This document shows, piece by piece, positions 1-9,011 of a stretch of 64,000 nt of DNA; within the stretch, counting starts at the first letter, position 1, and each line of letters begins with the position of its first letter. The translations under genes were made by a program, and so were the position numbers. The DNA lies in the NCBI GenBank assembly GCA_022843925.1, contig JALHMS010000001.1, forward strand, positions 12,378 to 76,377, read 5' to 3'. The stretch is from Burkholderiales bacterium. GTDB taxonomy: Bacteria > Pseudomonadota > Gammaproteobacteria > Burkholderiales > Ga0077523. The notes beneath the pieces are model-generated. The model saw nothing but the letters and a program-made list of their open reading frames with translations. It was not told the DNA's origin and searched no databases.

Positions 1-3000
1 CCGGCGCTGCCGGTGATGGTCTCCACGGCAGAGACGGTCACGGTGCTCGCCCCGATCAACGAGAGCGCATCGGTGCCGGAGGTGCCGAGGACCGTCTCGA
101 CGGAGGAGATCGCGGTGTCGCCTGCCGAGAGCAGGGCGGCGACGTCGGTGGACGTGCTGCCGAGGAGCGTCTCGACGTTGGAGATGCTGGTGGTGCCGCC
201 GCCCAGCCGGGTGACCACGTCGGTGCCGTCGGAGCCGTGGACCACCTCGACGCCGGAGACGGCGAGGTTGCCGTTGGTCAGCATCGCGGCCGTGTCGGTG
301 CCGGTGGAGCCGATGACCGTCTCGATGGCGGAGACGGAGGTGGTGCCGGCGCCGACCATGCGCAGCACGTCGGAGGAACCACTGGTGCCCACGACGGACT
401 CGATGTTGCTGATGCCCAGCGTGCCGCCGGAGAGCATGGACACGGTGTCGGCATCGGCGCCGCCGAGGACGGTCTCGATCAGCGAGACGGCGAGTTCGCC
501 ACCGCCGATGGCGCGGACGATGTCGATGCCCGAGCTGCCGGAGACGGTGTCCACGGCGGACACGGCCATGGTGCCGGCGCCGAGCATGGAGACGCGATCC
601 ACGTCGGTGGTGCCCACGACGGTGTCGACCAACGAGACGCCGAGGTTGCCGCCTTCGAGCAGCGTGACCACATCCGTCTCACGGCTACCGAGGACCGACT
701 CGACCGCGGAGACCCGGACGGTGCTCGCACCGACCAGGTTGAGTACATCGGTGCCGCCGGAGCCGGTGACGGTCTCGACGCTGCTCGTGGCAAGGGTGCC
801 TGCGGCGAGCATGGAGACCACATCGGTGGCGGCGTTGCCCAGCACCGTCTCGACGGCGGAGACGGACACGTTGGAGGCGCCGAGGGTGCGGACGATGTCC
901 GTGCCGGATGTGCCGACGATGGTTTCGACGGCCGACGCGGCCACGGTGCCTGCGCCCAGGAGGGACACGGCGTCGACGTCGGTGCTGCCCAGGATGGTTT
1001 CGATGGAGCTGGTGGCCAGATCGCCGCCACCGAGCATCATCGTGGTGTCCGTCGAGACCGTGCCGAGGACCGTCTCGACGGCGCTCACGCGGAACGTGCC
1101 GCCGCCCAGGTTGCGGACGATGTCCGTGGTGGTATCGGTGCCGATGACCGAGTCCACCGCGCTCACGGTCACCGTGCCGGTGGCCAGCATCGTGACTGCA
1201 TCGGTGGCAGCGGTACCCACCACGGTTTCGATGGCGGAGACCGAGAGATCGGAGGCACCGAGGGTGCGCACGACGTCGGTGCCGGCGCTGCCGGTCAAGG
1301 ATTCCACGGCGGAGACGGCCACGGTGCCTGCGCCGAGCATGGCGATGGCGTCGGTGCCGGCGGTGCCGACCACGGTCTCGATCGACGAGACCGCAGTGTC
1401 ACCGCCCGAAAGCAGGAGGGCGGTGTCGACCGCGATCGTGCCGAGGACGGACTCGACGTTGGACACGCGCACGGTGCCGCCGCCCAGTTGGGTGACAACG
1501 TCCACTTCGTCGGAACCGCGCACCGTTTCGACGGCGGACACGGCGAGGTTGCCGCCGGAGATCATCCCGACGTTGTCTGCGCCGGTGGAGCCGATCACCG
1601 TTTCAATGGCCGACACCGAGGTGTTACCGGCGCCCAGCATGCGCAGGGCGTCGCTGGAACCGGAGGTGCCCACGACGGATTCGATGCTGCTGGTGGCAAG
1701 CGGTCCGCCGGACAGCATGCTGACCGAGTCGGTGGCGACGCCACCCAGCACGGTCTCCACCAACGAGACCGCCATTTCACCACCGCCGAGGGTGCGCACC
1801 ACATCCGTGCCGGCGCTGCCGGAGACAGTCTCCACGGCGGACACGCCCATCGTCCCGGCACCGAGCATGGTGACATTGTCGACATCGGTGGAACCCCGAA
1901 CCGTCTCGACGCCAGAGACGGCGAGACTGCCGCCCTCCAGCATCGTGATCGCGTCGGTGCCCGTGCCGGTGCTGCCGAGCACCGTTTCGACGGCAGCGAC
2001 GGATACCGTCCCGGCGCCAAGCATGCGCAACGTGTCGGTGGTCTGGTCCGAGCCTCTGACGGTCTCGATGCTGCTCACCGCCATCGTGCCGGTGCCGAGC
2101 ATCGTGGCGGAGTCGGTGGACGTCGTGCCCTGCAGGGTCTCGATTCTGGAGACGGCCAGTTCGCCGCCGCCCAATGCGCGAACCGTGTCGGTCCCCGAGC
2201 TGCCGACGACGGTCTCGATACGGGAGACGCCGATGTTGCTGGCGCCCAGCAGCGATGCCGTGTCGTCGCCGGCGGTGCCGACGAGGGTTTCGATGGACGA
2301 CATGGCGAGGCCGCCCGAAGACATCATCGACACGGCATCTGCCGCCGTGCTGCCGAGCACGGTCTCGACGTCGCTCACCCGCACGGCACCGCCACCCAGC
2401 AACGAGACCACGTCGGTCTCGGCGCTGCCGAGCACGGTGTCGACGAGACTGGTGGCCACCTCGTCGCCGGCGATCATGGAGACCGCGTCGGGACGCGCGC
2501 TTCCGATGACGGTTTCGATGGCAGAGATGGAAGTCGTTTCGCCGCCCAGAATGGTCAGCGTGTCGGTGGAGGTCGTGCCCACCACCGTCTCGATGCTGGT
2601 CGCTGTCACGCCTCCCGCTGAAAGCATGCTGACGGAGTCGGTGGCGTTGCTGCCGGTGACCGTCTCAACCCGGGAGACCGCGATCTCGCCGCCGCCCAGG
2701 ATCTGCACGTTGTCGTTCCCCGTCGATCCGAGGACGGATTCCACCTGGCTCACGCGCACCGTACCGCCCGAGAGCAGGCTGACGACATCGGTCTCGGCGG
2801 TGCCGACGACCGTCTCGACGACGCTGGTGGCGAGGCTGCCGGCGCTCAGCATGGAGACGGCGTCGTTGCCCGAGGAGCCCAGCACGGTCTCGATGGCGGA
2901 CACCGAGGCGTTGCCGCTGCCGATCACGCGCAGAATGTCCCCGGACGCGTTCGAGCCGATCACCGATTCAACGCTGCTTGTGGCGAGCGTGCCGGTGGCA

Positions 3001-5897
3001 AGCATCGAGACGGTGTCAGCGGCGGAAGTACCACCGATCACGGTCTCGATGGCGGACACCGAGGTGTCGCCTGCACCGCCCACGAAGCGCAACACATCCG
3101 TGCCGGCGCTGCCGGTGACGGACTCCACGGCGGAGATGGCGCTGTTGCCTGCGCCGAGCATCGACACGGTGTCGACTTCGGCACTGCCCACGAGGGTTTC
3201 CACGGAGGACATGGCGAGCGCGCCACCGTCCAGCTTCGTGATGACGTCGGTGTCGGCGCCACCGATGACGGTTTCCACGGCCGTCACGCGCAGGGCGCTG
3301 GCGCCGAGCGTGGTGACTGCATCGGCGCCGGACGAGCCCGTGACCGTCTCGACGCCGCTCACGGCAATGGTGCCGGCGGCGAGCATCTCCACGCCATCCC
3401 GGCCGGAGTTGCCGAGCACGGTCTCGATCGCGGAGACGGCGATGTTGCCTGCGGTCAGCGTGCGCACCACGTCGGCGCCGGCGCTGCCGGTGATCGTATC
3501 CACGGCGGAGACCGCAACGGTGCCCGCGCCCAGCATCGACACCAGGTCGACCTCGGCCGTGCCCACCAGGGTATCGACCGACGAAATGGCGAGGGTGCCG
3601 GAGTTCATCATCAGGGCGGTGTCTGCGGCCGTGCTGCCGAGCACTGTCTCGACGTCGCTCACGCGCACCGCGCCCCCGCCCAGCATCGACAGCACGTCGG
3701 CGCCGGAGCTGCCGACCACGGTCTCGACGGCGCTTGCAGCGAGGGTCCCGTTGTTCATCATGGCCACGGCATCGACGCGGGCGCTGCCGATGACCGTCTC
3801 GATGGCGGAGATCGAGGCCGTCCCGGCGCCGAGCATGCGCAGCACGTCGGTGGAAGCGGAGCCTTGGATCGTTTCCACGCTGCTCGCGGCGAGCGTGCCC
3901 GCCGAGAGCATGGTGACGGCATCCGTTGCGAACGTGCCGGTGACCGTTTCCACCAAGGATACGGCGAGCGTGCCGCCACCGATCATCCCGACGCTATCCG
4001 TACCGGACGATCCCAGGACGGTCTCGATGGCGCTCGCCAGGACGGCACCGCCGGACATGAGGTTGAGCACATCCGTCGTGTCCGTGCCGATGACCGTCTC
4101 GACGATGCTGGTGGCGAGAGTGCCGTTGCCGAGCATGACTGCGGTGTCGCTGCCTGCGGAACCGAGCACGGTCTCGATGGCGGACACCGACGCGCGCCCG
4201 GCGCCGAGCACCCGCAGGATGTCACCGGTCTGGTCCGAGCCGATCACCGATTCCACACTGCTTGTCGCGAGCGTGCCGGTGGCGAGCATCGTGACGCTGT
4301 CGGCGGAAGAGGCACCACCCACGACTGTTTCGATCGCGGACACCGAGGTGTTCCCTGCACCGCCCACGAAGCGCAGCACGTCCGTTCCGGCGCTTCCGGT
4401 GACGGACTCCACCGCGGACATCGCAGTCGTGCCGGCGCCGAGCAACGACGCGTTGTCCGTACCGGCGGAGCCCACGAGGGTCTCCACCGCCGAGATCGCG
4501 ATGCCGCCGGCGGCGAGCATCGTGGCGCTGTCGGTGCCGCTGCTGCCCAGCACGGTTTCGACACCGCTGACGGCCGTGGCGCCACCGCCCAGGGTGGACA
4601 GCACATCGGCACCGGAACTGCCAAGCACGGTTTCGACGGCGCTGGTCGCCAGGCTGCCGCTTTCCATCATGGCGACTGCGTCGGGGCGCGTGCTGCCGAT
4701 CACGGTTTCGATCGCGGAGACGGAGGTCGTGCCGGCGCCGAGCATGCGCAGCACGTCGGTGGATGCGGAGCCCTGGACCGTGTCGATGCTGCTCATGGCG
4801 AGGGTGCCGGCGGAGAGCATCGTGACGGATTCGACGGCGGTGGTCCCGGTCACCGTTTCCACCAGCGACACCGCGACTGCGCCGGCGCCGGCGACGCTGA
4901 CGACATCGGTGCCGGACGAGCCGAGGACCGACTCCACCGCGCTGACGCGGACCGAGCCGGCGCCGAGCATGGAGAGAACGTCGGTACCGCTGGCGCCGGT
5001 GACGGTTTCCACCGAACTCACGGCCAGCTCACCGGATGCCGCCAGGGTGACCTGGTCGGCGTTGGTGCTGCCAATCACCGTCTCGATCGCGGAGACGGTG
5101 GCGTTGCCGGCCCCGAGGAGCTGCAGGGTGTCGCCGGCATTGCCGGTGCCCACCACGGATTCGATGCTGCTCGCGACGAGGTTGCCACCCGAGAGCATGT
5201 TGACGATGTCGGTGCTGCCGCCGCCGATGACGGATTCCACGTCGGAGACGGCGACGCTGCCGCCGCCCAGGATGCTGACGACGTCGGTGGCTGCGGTACC
5301 GAGCACGGTGTCGGTCGCGCTCACGCGGAGGGCGCCCTCGCTCAGCATCGTGATCACTTCCGCCCCGGAGTTGCCCACCACGGTCTCGACCAGCGAGACC
5401 GAGAGCGCGGACCCCCCTGCGAGGGTCACGACATCGATCGCCGAGCTGCCGAGCACGGTCTCGACTTCGGACACGCGCGTCGCACCTGCGCCGATCCGCG
5501 TGAGCACATCGGTGCCGCTGCTGCCCACCACGGATTCCACACTGCTCACGGCCAGTTCACCTGCGGCGAGCATCGCAACGAGGTCTGCCCCGGTGCTCCC
5601 GAGGACGGTCTCCACGCCCGATAGAGAAATTTCACTGGCGCGCAGGAGACGGACGATGTCGCCGCTTTCGCCGGTGGCCACCAGGGACTCGACCGCGCTG
5701 ACCGCGACGTTGGTGGCCACGGTGTCCATCATGATGATGGTGTCCGCTGCTCCCGTGGAGCCGATGACGGTCTCGATCGCGGAGATCGAGGCAGTGCCAC
5801 CTTGCCCGAGCAGGGAGACGCGATCTGTGGTCCCTGTCGTGCCCTCGACACTGTCGTTGAGGGTGGTCACACCGGCGGTCGTGGAAAACGTCGTCAT
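1..5897 (-). CDS. Giant tandem-repeat protein (25-residue repeats), C-terminus beyond left edge
   Basis: The minus-strand frame opens at an ATG at 5897, with AAGGAG about seven bases upstream. It stays open to the left edge, giving at least 1965 residues. The start reads MTTFSTTAGVTTLNDS. After a short N-terminal cap it consists of about 77 tandem 25-residue units of the form VSAVETVLGSSGTDVVSMLG plus about five more residues. Units carry G-S-x-G-T-D turns and alternating hydrophobic residues, which suggests a beta-solenoid. There are almost no Cys, Lys or aromatic residues. The turn resembles the GGxGxD nonapeptide of RTX proteins, but period and spacing differ. No N-terminal signal peptide is seen. 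A type I secretion signal, if present, would be in the missing C-terminus. Function is unknown; a surface or secreted structural protein or adhesin is an inference. The opposite strand is also open because the period is a multiple of three, but it lacks a sensible protein. Confidence 0.8.
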   Translation of the reverse strand, partial: MTTFSTTAGVTTLNDSVEGTTGTTDRVSLLGQGGTASISAIETVIGSTGAADTIIMMDTVATNVAVSAVESLVATGESGDIVRLLRASEISLSGVETVLGSTGADLVAMLAAGELAVSSVESVVGSSGTDVLTRIGAGATRVSEVETVLGSSAIDVVTLAGGSALSVSLVETVVGNSGAEVITMLSEGALRVSATDTVLGTAATDVVSILGGGSVAVSDVESVIGGGSTDIVNMLSGGNLVASSIESVVGTGNAGDTLQLLGAGNATVSAIETVIGSTNADQVTLAASGELAVSSVETVTGASGTDVLSMLGAGSVRVSAVESVLGSSGTDVVSVAGAGAVAVSLVETVTGTTAVESVTMLSAGTLAMSSIDTVQGSASTDVLRMLGAGTTSVSAIETVIGSTRPDAVAMMESGSLATSAVETVLGSSGADVLSTLGGGATAVSGVETVLGSSGTDSATMLAAGGIAISAVETLVGSAGTDNASLLGAGTTAMSAVESVTGSAGTDVLRFVGGAGNTSVSAIETVVGGASSADSVTMLATGTLATSSVESVIGSDQTGDILRVLGAGRASVSAIETVLGSAGSDTAVMLGNGTLATSIVETVIGTDTTDVLNLMSGGAVLASAIETVLGSSGTDSVGMIGGGTLAVSLVETVTGTFATDAVTMLSAGTLAASSVETIQGSASTDVLRMLGAGTASISAIETVIGSARVDAVAMMNNGTLAASAVETVVGSSGADVLSMLGGGAVRVSDVETVLGSTAADTALMMNSGTLAISSVDTLVGTAEVDLVSMLGAGTVAVSAVDTITGSAGADVVRTLTAGNIAVSAIETVLGNSGRDGVEMLAAGTIAVSGVETVTGSSGADAVTTLGASALRVTAVETVIGGADTDVITKLDGGALAMSSVETLVGSAEVDTVSMLGAGNSAISAVESVTGSAGTDVLRFVGGAGDTSVSAIETVIGGTSAADTVSMLATGTLATSSVESVIGSNASGDILRVIGSGNASVSAIETVLGSSGNDAVSMLSAGSLATSVVETVVGTAETDVVSLLSGGTVRVSQVESVLGSTGNDNVQILGGGEIAVSRVETVTGSNATDSVSMLSAGGVTATSIETVVGTTSTDTLTILGGETTSISAIETVIGSARPDAVSMIAGDEVATSLVDTVLGSAETDVVSLLGGGAVRVSDVETVLGSTAADAVSMMSSGGLAMSSIETLVGTAGDDTASLLGASNIGVSRIETVVGSSGTDTVRALGGGELAVSRIETLQGTTSTDSATMLGTGTMAVSSIETVRGSDQTTDTLRMLGAGTVSVAAVETVLGSTGTGTDAITMLEGGSLAVSGVETVRGSTDVDNVTMLGAGTMGVSAVETVSGSAGTDVVRTLGGGEMAVSLVETVLGGVATDSVSMLSGGPLATSSIESVVGTSGSSDALRMLGAGNTSVSAIETVIGSTGADNVGMISGGNLAVSAVETVRGSDEVDVVTQLGGGTVRVSNVESVLGTIAVDTALLLSGGDTAVSSIETVVGTAGTDAIAMLGAGTVAVSAVESLTGSAGTDVVRTLGASDLSVSAIETVVGTAATDAVTMLATGTVTVSAVDSVIGTDTTTDIVRNLGGGTFRVSAVETVLGTVSTDTTMMLGGGDLATSSIETILGSTDVDAVSLLGAGTVAASAVETIVGTSGTDIVRTLGASNVSVSAVETVLGNAATDVVSMLAAGTLATSSVETVTGSGGTDVLNLVGASTVRVSAVESVLGSRETDVVTLLEGGNLGVSLVDTVVGTTDVDRVSMLGAGTMAVSAVDTVSGSSGIDIVRAIGGGELAVSLIETVLGGADADTVSMLSGGTLGISNIESVVGTSGSSDVLRMVGAGTTSVSAIETVIGSTGTDTAAMLTNGNLAVSGVEVVHGSDGTDVVTRLGGGTTSISNVETLLGSTSTDVAALLSAGDTAISSVETVLGTSGTDALSLIGASTVTVSAVETITGSA
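21..5774. repeat. 75-bp tandem repeat array with higher-order blocks
   Basis: The codon for the conserved Glu of each unit (CTC or TTC on the plus strand) recurs every 75 nt. A few units carry one or two extra codons. On top of this, larger blocks are duplicated. Equivalent 'cccacgacggat'-type sites lie at 388, 1669, 2956 and 4240 (spacings 1281, 1287 and 1284 nt, or 17 units). A related site lies at 5149 (909 nt, or 12 units). The sequence starting ctgcaccgcccacgaagcgc is at 3071 and again at 4355, 1284 nt apart. All spacings are multiples of three, so the frame is kept. The repeats are coding and degenerate, without spacers. Confidence 0.85.
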
Positions 5898-6228
5898 CTA
5901 TTGCTCCTTTCGCGTGCGCTTTGACGCACCCAGAAAAATCGTTCGGTGAGCGAGCGTTTCCACGGACCGAACCCGCCGTGGTGATCTCGTACGGCCCACG
6001 GGCAGGTGCTGATGCGGAAACGAATCTCAGCTGTGCCGACGCGCTAACGACGTGAAACCTATGAAACTTGAACTTTCGAACCGCACAAAGAGGCCTAAAG
6101 TTTTTTGAATTTGCGATTCCTGTCGCATACCGACCGCGGGCGGCAGTTCTCGGGTTCTTCTTGCGCTTTCCGGTGGCCCGGAGGGCGACCCGCGCGGGGG
6201 CTATGCAGAGACTGCCTGGACGAGGGGA
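5898..6228. other. Intergenic region upstream of the repeat-protein gene
   Basis: There is no credible gene here. A locally AT-richer patch lies at about 6057-6117, including a run of six T at 6101-6106. It probably holds the promoter of the minus-strand repeat-protein gene, but I cannot fix a convincing -35/-10 pair. The only clear element for that gene is the AAGGAG ribosome site at about 5904-5909. Confidence 0.5.
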
Positions 6229-6258
6229 TTGCCGGCCCGCGGGGAACCGTCGTACACT
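6229..6258 (+). promoter_or_regulatory. Candidate sigma-70 promoter of tRNA-Ala
   Basis: TTGCCG at 6229-6234 and TACACT at 6253-6258 are separated by 18 bp, each matching four of six consensus positions. A GC-rich stretch (ccggccc) follows the -10. Such a discriminator is typical of stable-RNA promoters under stringent control. The tRNA begins about 43 nt beyond the expected start of transcription. Confidence 0.45.
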
Positions 6259-6307
6259 CCGGCCCCTGTTTTCTGCGGGCTGTTTAACGGGCCGGCAGGA
6301 AGCCCGT

Positions 6308-6383
<76 letters not shown>

Positions 6384-6391
6384 CGATTCAG

Positions 6392-6418
6392 CGCCCAACC
6401 ACGCCGGTTGGGCGTTTT
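6392..6418 (+). terminator. Rho-independent terminator of tRNA-Ala
   Basis: A perfect 9-bp stem, CGCCCAACC/GGTTGGGCG, has loop ACGCC and is followed by four T. It starts 8 nt after the tRNA CCA end. Confidence 0.85.
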
Positions 6419-6420
6419 CG

Positions 6421-6974
6421 TTTCCGGGTTCCGCGACGCCACACCTGGAGGTTGGGTGGTTCGGCGTGACCACCAGGTGCCGGAACGTGGTCAGCGAGCG
6501 ACTGGCTCCGGGTGTCCCGCGTCGCCCCCGTTCACCGAGAGCTCGTCTCCGTCGAAGGAGGCGCGCTGCCCGCCTTGGCCAGTTCACGCCCCCGTGCTCA
6601 CGGCCTTCGGCGATGGAGGCAGTGGTATCAGCGCCCCATTGGTAGGCATCCACGCTCGGCGAAACCGCGTCCGGGACAAGGTCTGCTGAGCCGCCTCCAT
6701 GGCGCGGTCCTGCCAGGACTTCACCGATCCGCTGTGAGGTCGCCCCAGGTGCCTTGTCGATGGGGCGGCACCCGGTGGCCGGTCCGGCGGGATACGCTCG
6801 ACGCAGCCGCCCGCAGCGCATCGGGGAGCGCTTTTGATGGAAGCCGTCGGGGATGCCTGACACCATATCCGCTTCGCCGGGCTCCCCGGGTGGGCTTGCC
6901 GCTCAGCCGCCGAAGACCCACCCCATGTACGAACGCGATCGCCCGACGACACCTGACCGCATGTCGAGATCACC
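6421..6974. other. Gene-free stretch between tRNA-Ala and the Wadjet region
   Basis: Several frames are open on both strands, but none gives a recognisable protein or a ribosome site. I treat the roughly 550 bp as non-coding or as decayed sequence. Two inverted repeats stand out. One is CACCTGG (6442-6448) with CCAGGTG (6473-6479), enclosing GTGGT/ACCAC. The other is GGGTGGGCTT (6888-6897) with AAGACCCACCC (6913-6923), with one bulged base. The second lies about 50 bp before the 6975 gene and could be an operator or leader hairpin. Confidence 0.5.
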
Positions 6975-7505
6975 ATGGCGCACAAGAAGACCACCCCAAG
7001 CTGGACCGACGTGAAGAGCCGACTGGCCGACATCGATCGCGCCGGTCTTGTCACATTGATTCACGACCTCTACACCGCGAGCAAGGACAACCAGACCTTC
7101 CTGCATGCCCGATTCGCGCTCGGCGACGATGTGCTGAAACCCTACAAGATCGTCATCGACCGGTGGCTCTGGCCGGATGCGTTCAAGAACCAGAACACGT
7201 CGGTGGCGAGGGCGAAGAAGGCGATCGCCGACTATAGGAAGGCCGTCGGCCAGCCGGAGGGGTTGGCCGAGCTCATGGTGTTCTTCTGCGAGTGCGCCGC
7301 GGGATTCGGAAGCGCCGTGGCCCTCCAGGACGAAGGCTACTTCGATGCCTTGGTGCGGATGTTCGAGCAGGCCTTGAAGGCCATCGAAGCGTTGCCGGAA
7401 GATCGGAAGCAAGGCCTCATGACGCGCATGGATACTGTGCGCCAGCTCGGGCACCGCGCCGGATACGGCGTCGGCGACGCCATGGATCACCTCCTCGCAG
7501 GATAG
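6975..7505 (+). CDS. Uncharacterised 176-residue protein upstream of Wadjet
   Basis: The protein is soluble and mostly helical, with no signal peptide or membrane segment. It begins MAHKKTTPSWTDVKSRLADI. Its middle has a patch of the type VARAKKAIADYRKAVGQPEG-LAELM, followed by an aromatic and acidic stretch. I recall similar conserved proteins without assigned function and make no functional call. The ATG at 6975 is preceded only by a weak CGAG. It ends 11 bp before the TTG start of jetA on the same strand, so it is probably transcribed with the Wadjet operon. Whether it takes part in defence is unknown. It is not one of the four standard Wadjet components. Confidence 0.75.
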   Translation: MAHKKTTPSWTDVKSRLADIDRAGLVTLIHDLYTASKDNQTFLHARFALGDDVLKPYKIVIDRWLWPDAFKNQNTSVARAKKAIADYRKAVGQPEGLAELMVFFCECAAGFGSAVALQDEGYFDALVRMFEQALKAIEALPEDRKQGLMTRMDTVRQLGHRAGYGVGDAMDHLLAG

Positions 7506-7516
7506 GCCACCCCGTC

Positions 7517-8989
7517 TTGGATCACGCCACCCTCGCCTCGCTCCGCGACCGCCATCCCGCCTGGCGGCTGCTCGCGTCGCCGCACGCACCGCTGGTGGCG
7601 GCCTTTCTGCATCGCGTCTTCGTCGCGCCCAACGTGCGCGTGATGAGCGAGGCCGATCTCGCCGAGGCGCTGGACGACGAGTTGTTCGCCCTGCGTGAAC
7701 AGCTCGGCGCCGACGCCTATCCGAAGGCGGCATCGGAATACCTGAACGACTGGGCCGCGCCCGACAAGGGGTGGCTTCGCAAGTTCTACAAACCGGGCAC
7801 CGACGAGGCGCAGTTCGACCTGACGCCGGCCACCGAGAAGGCCATCGCCTGGCTCGGCACGCTCACCGAGCGTCCGTTCGTGGGGACCGAATCGCGATTG
7901 CTCACGCTCTTCGCGCTGCTGGAGCAGATCACCGCGGGCACCGAGGCCGACCCCGTCAAGCGGGTGGAGGACCTGCGCACGAAGCGCGATGCGCTCGACG
8001 CCGAGATCGCGCGGGTCCTGGCCGGTGACGTGCCGCTGCTCGACGACACGGCGGTCAAGGATCGCTTCCAGCAGTTCCAGCAGACGGCGCGCGAGCTGCT
8101 CGCCGACTTCCGCGAGGTCGAGCACAACTTCCGCCATCTCGATCGCAAGGTGCGCGAGAAGATCGCGCTGTGGGAAGGTGCCAAGGGCGCGCTGCTGGAC
8201 GAGATCATGGGCGAACGCGATGCGATCGGCGATTCCGACCAGGGCCGGAGCTTCCGCGCCTTCTGGGACTTCCTCATGTCCACCCGGCGGCAGGAGCTGC
8301 TTTCGGAGCGGCTGGACCAGGTGCTCGCACTGCCCGCGGTGGTCGCATTGAACCCGGAGCCGCGCACGCGCCGCGTGCACCACGACTGGCTGGAAGCCGG
8401 CGAACACACGCAGCGCACGGTGGCCCGGCTGTCGCAGCAGTTGCGCCGCTTCCTGGACGACCGCGCGTTCCTCGAGAACCGCCGCATCCTCGACCTTCTG
8501 CACGGCATCGAGAGCAAGGCGCTGGCGCTGCGGGCGTCCCCGCCCAGGGACGCCGTGATGACCATCGACGCGCAGGGCGCGGACATCGAGTTGCCGCTGG
8601 AGCGCCCGCTGTTCACGCCGAGCGTGAAGCCGCTGCTCGCCGCACTGACGCTCGAGGCCGGCGAGGACGATGTCGACACCGCGCGATTGTTCGATCAGAT
8701 CGTCGTCGACAAGGCCCGCCTGCGCGCCGTGCTCCAGCGTGCGCTCCGGCGCGAAGCGCAGATCACGTTGCACGATCTGGTGGAGGCCGAGCCCCTGCGT
8801 CAGGGCCTGGCGGAGCTGGTGGCCTATCTGGAGATGGCGCACGCGGCGGATGGCGCCGTCGCGTCGGACGGCTGGCGCGCGGTCGTGGACGAAGGCGTCG
8901 AGGAGACGATCCGCTGGCAGGCCGGCGATGCGCTGGGCGAGCCGGTGATGCGCGAGGCGCGCCTTCCCCGCGTGATCTTCACGCGATGA
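7517..8989 (+). CDS. jetA: JetA, Wadjet type I kleisin-like subunit (DUF3375)
   Basis: This 490-residue protein is the MukF-like kleisin of the Wadjet SMC complex. The complex recognises and cuts small circular DNA such as plasmids. The N-terminus reads MDHATLASLRDRHPAWRLL and is followed by a stretch containing FLHRVFV, the hallmark of DUF3375. The long helical centre (about residues 130-290) fits the kleisin middle region. I chose the TTG at 7517 because it gives the family's usual start and length. Upstream in-frame codons run into the 6975 gene and show no homology. No good ribosome site precedes it, so translation may depend on the gene ending 11 bp upstream. jetB follows after 22 bp. 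Confidence 0.93.
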   Translation: MDHATLASLRDRHPAWRLLASPHAPLVAAFLHRVFVAPNVRVMSEADLAEALDDELFALREQLGADAYPKAASEYLNDWAAPDKGWLRKFYKPGTDEAQFDLTPATEKAIAWLGTLTERPFVGTESRLLTLFALLEQITAGTEADPVKRVEDLRTKRDALDAEIARVLAGDVPLLDDTAVKDRFQQFQQTARELLADFREVEHNFRHLDRKVREKIALWEGAKGALLDEIMGERDAIGDSDQGRSFRAFWDFLMSTRRQELLSERLDQVLALPAVVALNPEPRTRRVHHDWLEAGEHTQRTVARLSQQLRRFLDDRAFLENRRILDLLHGIESKALALRASPPRDAVMTIDAQGADIELPLERPLFTPSVKPLLAALTLEAGEDDVDTARLFDQIVVDKARLRAVLQRALRREAQITLHDLVEAEPLRQGLAELVAYLEMAHAADGAVASDGWRAVVDEGVEETIRWQAGDALGEPVMREARLPRVIFTR

Positions 8990-9011
8990 AAACGGAAGCG
9001 AGGCGGACGAT

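Noticed and set aside
237-2621. Other long plus-strand frames in the array (also 3864-5624)
   Set aside because: They are rich in His, Gly, Asp and Arg and are shadows of the same repeat in another frame.
1-5800. CRISPR array
   Set aside because: The repeats are contiguous, degenerate and coding. There are no constant repeats separated by unique spacers.
13-5949. A 1978-codon open frame on the plus strand
   Set aside because: It mirrors the 75-bp repeats. Because the period is a multiple of three, one stop-free unit keeps every copy open. It has no ribosome site and reads as low-complexity Thr/Ser/Pro/Val sequence. The minus frame has a clean ribosome site and a coherent repeat protein.
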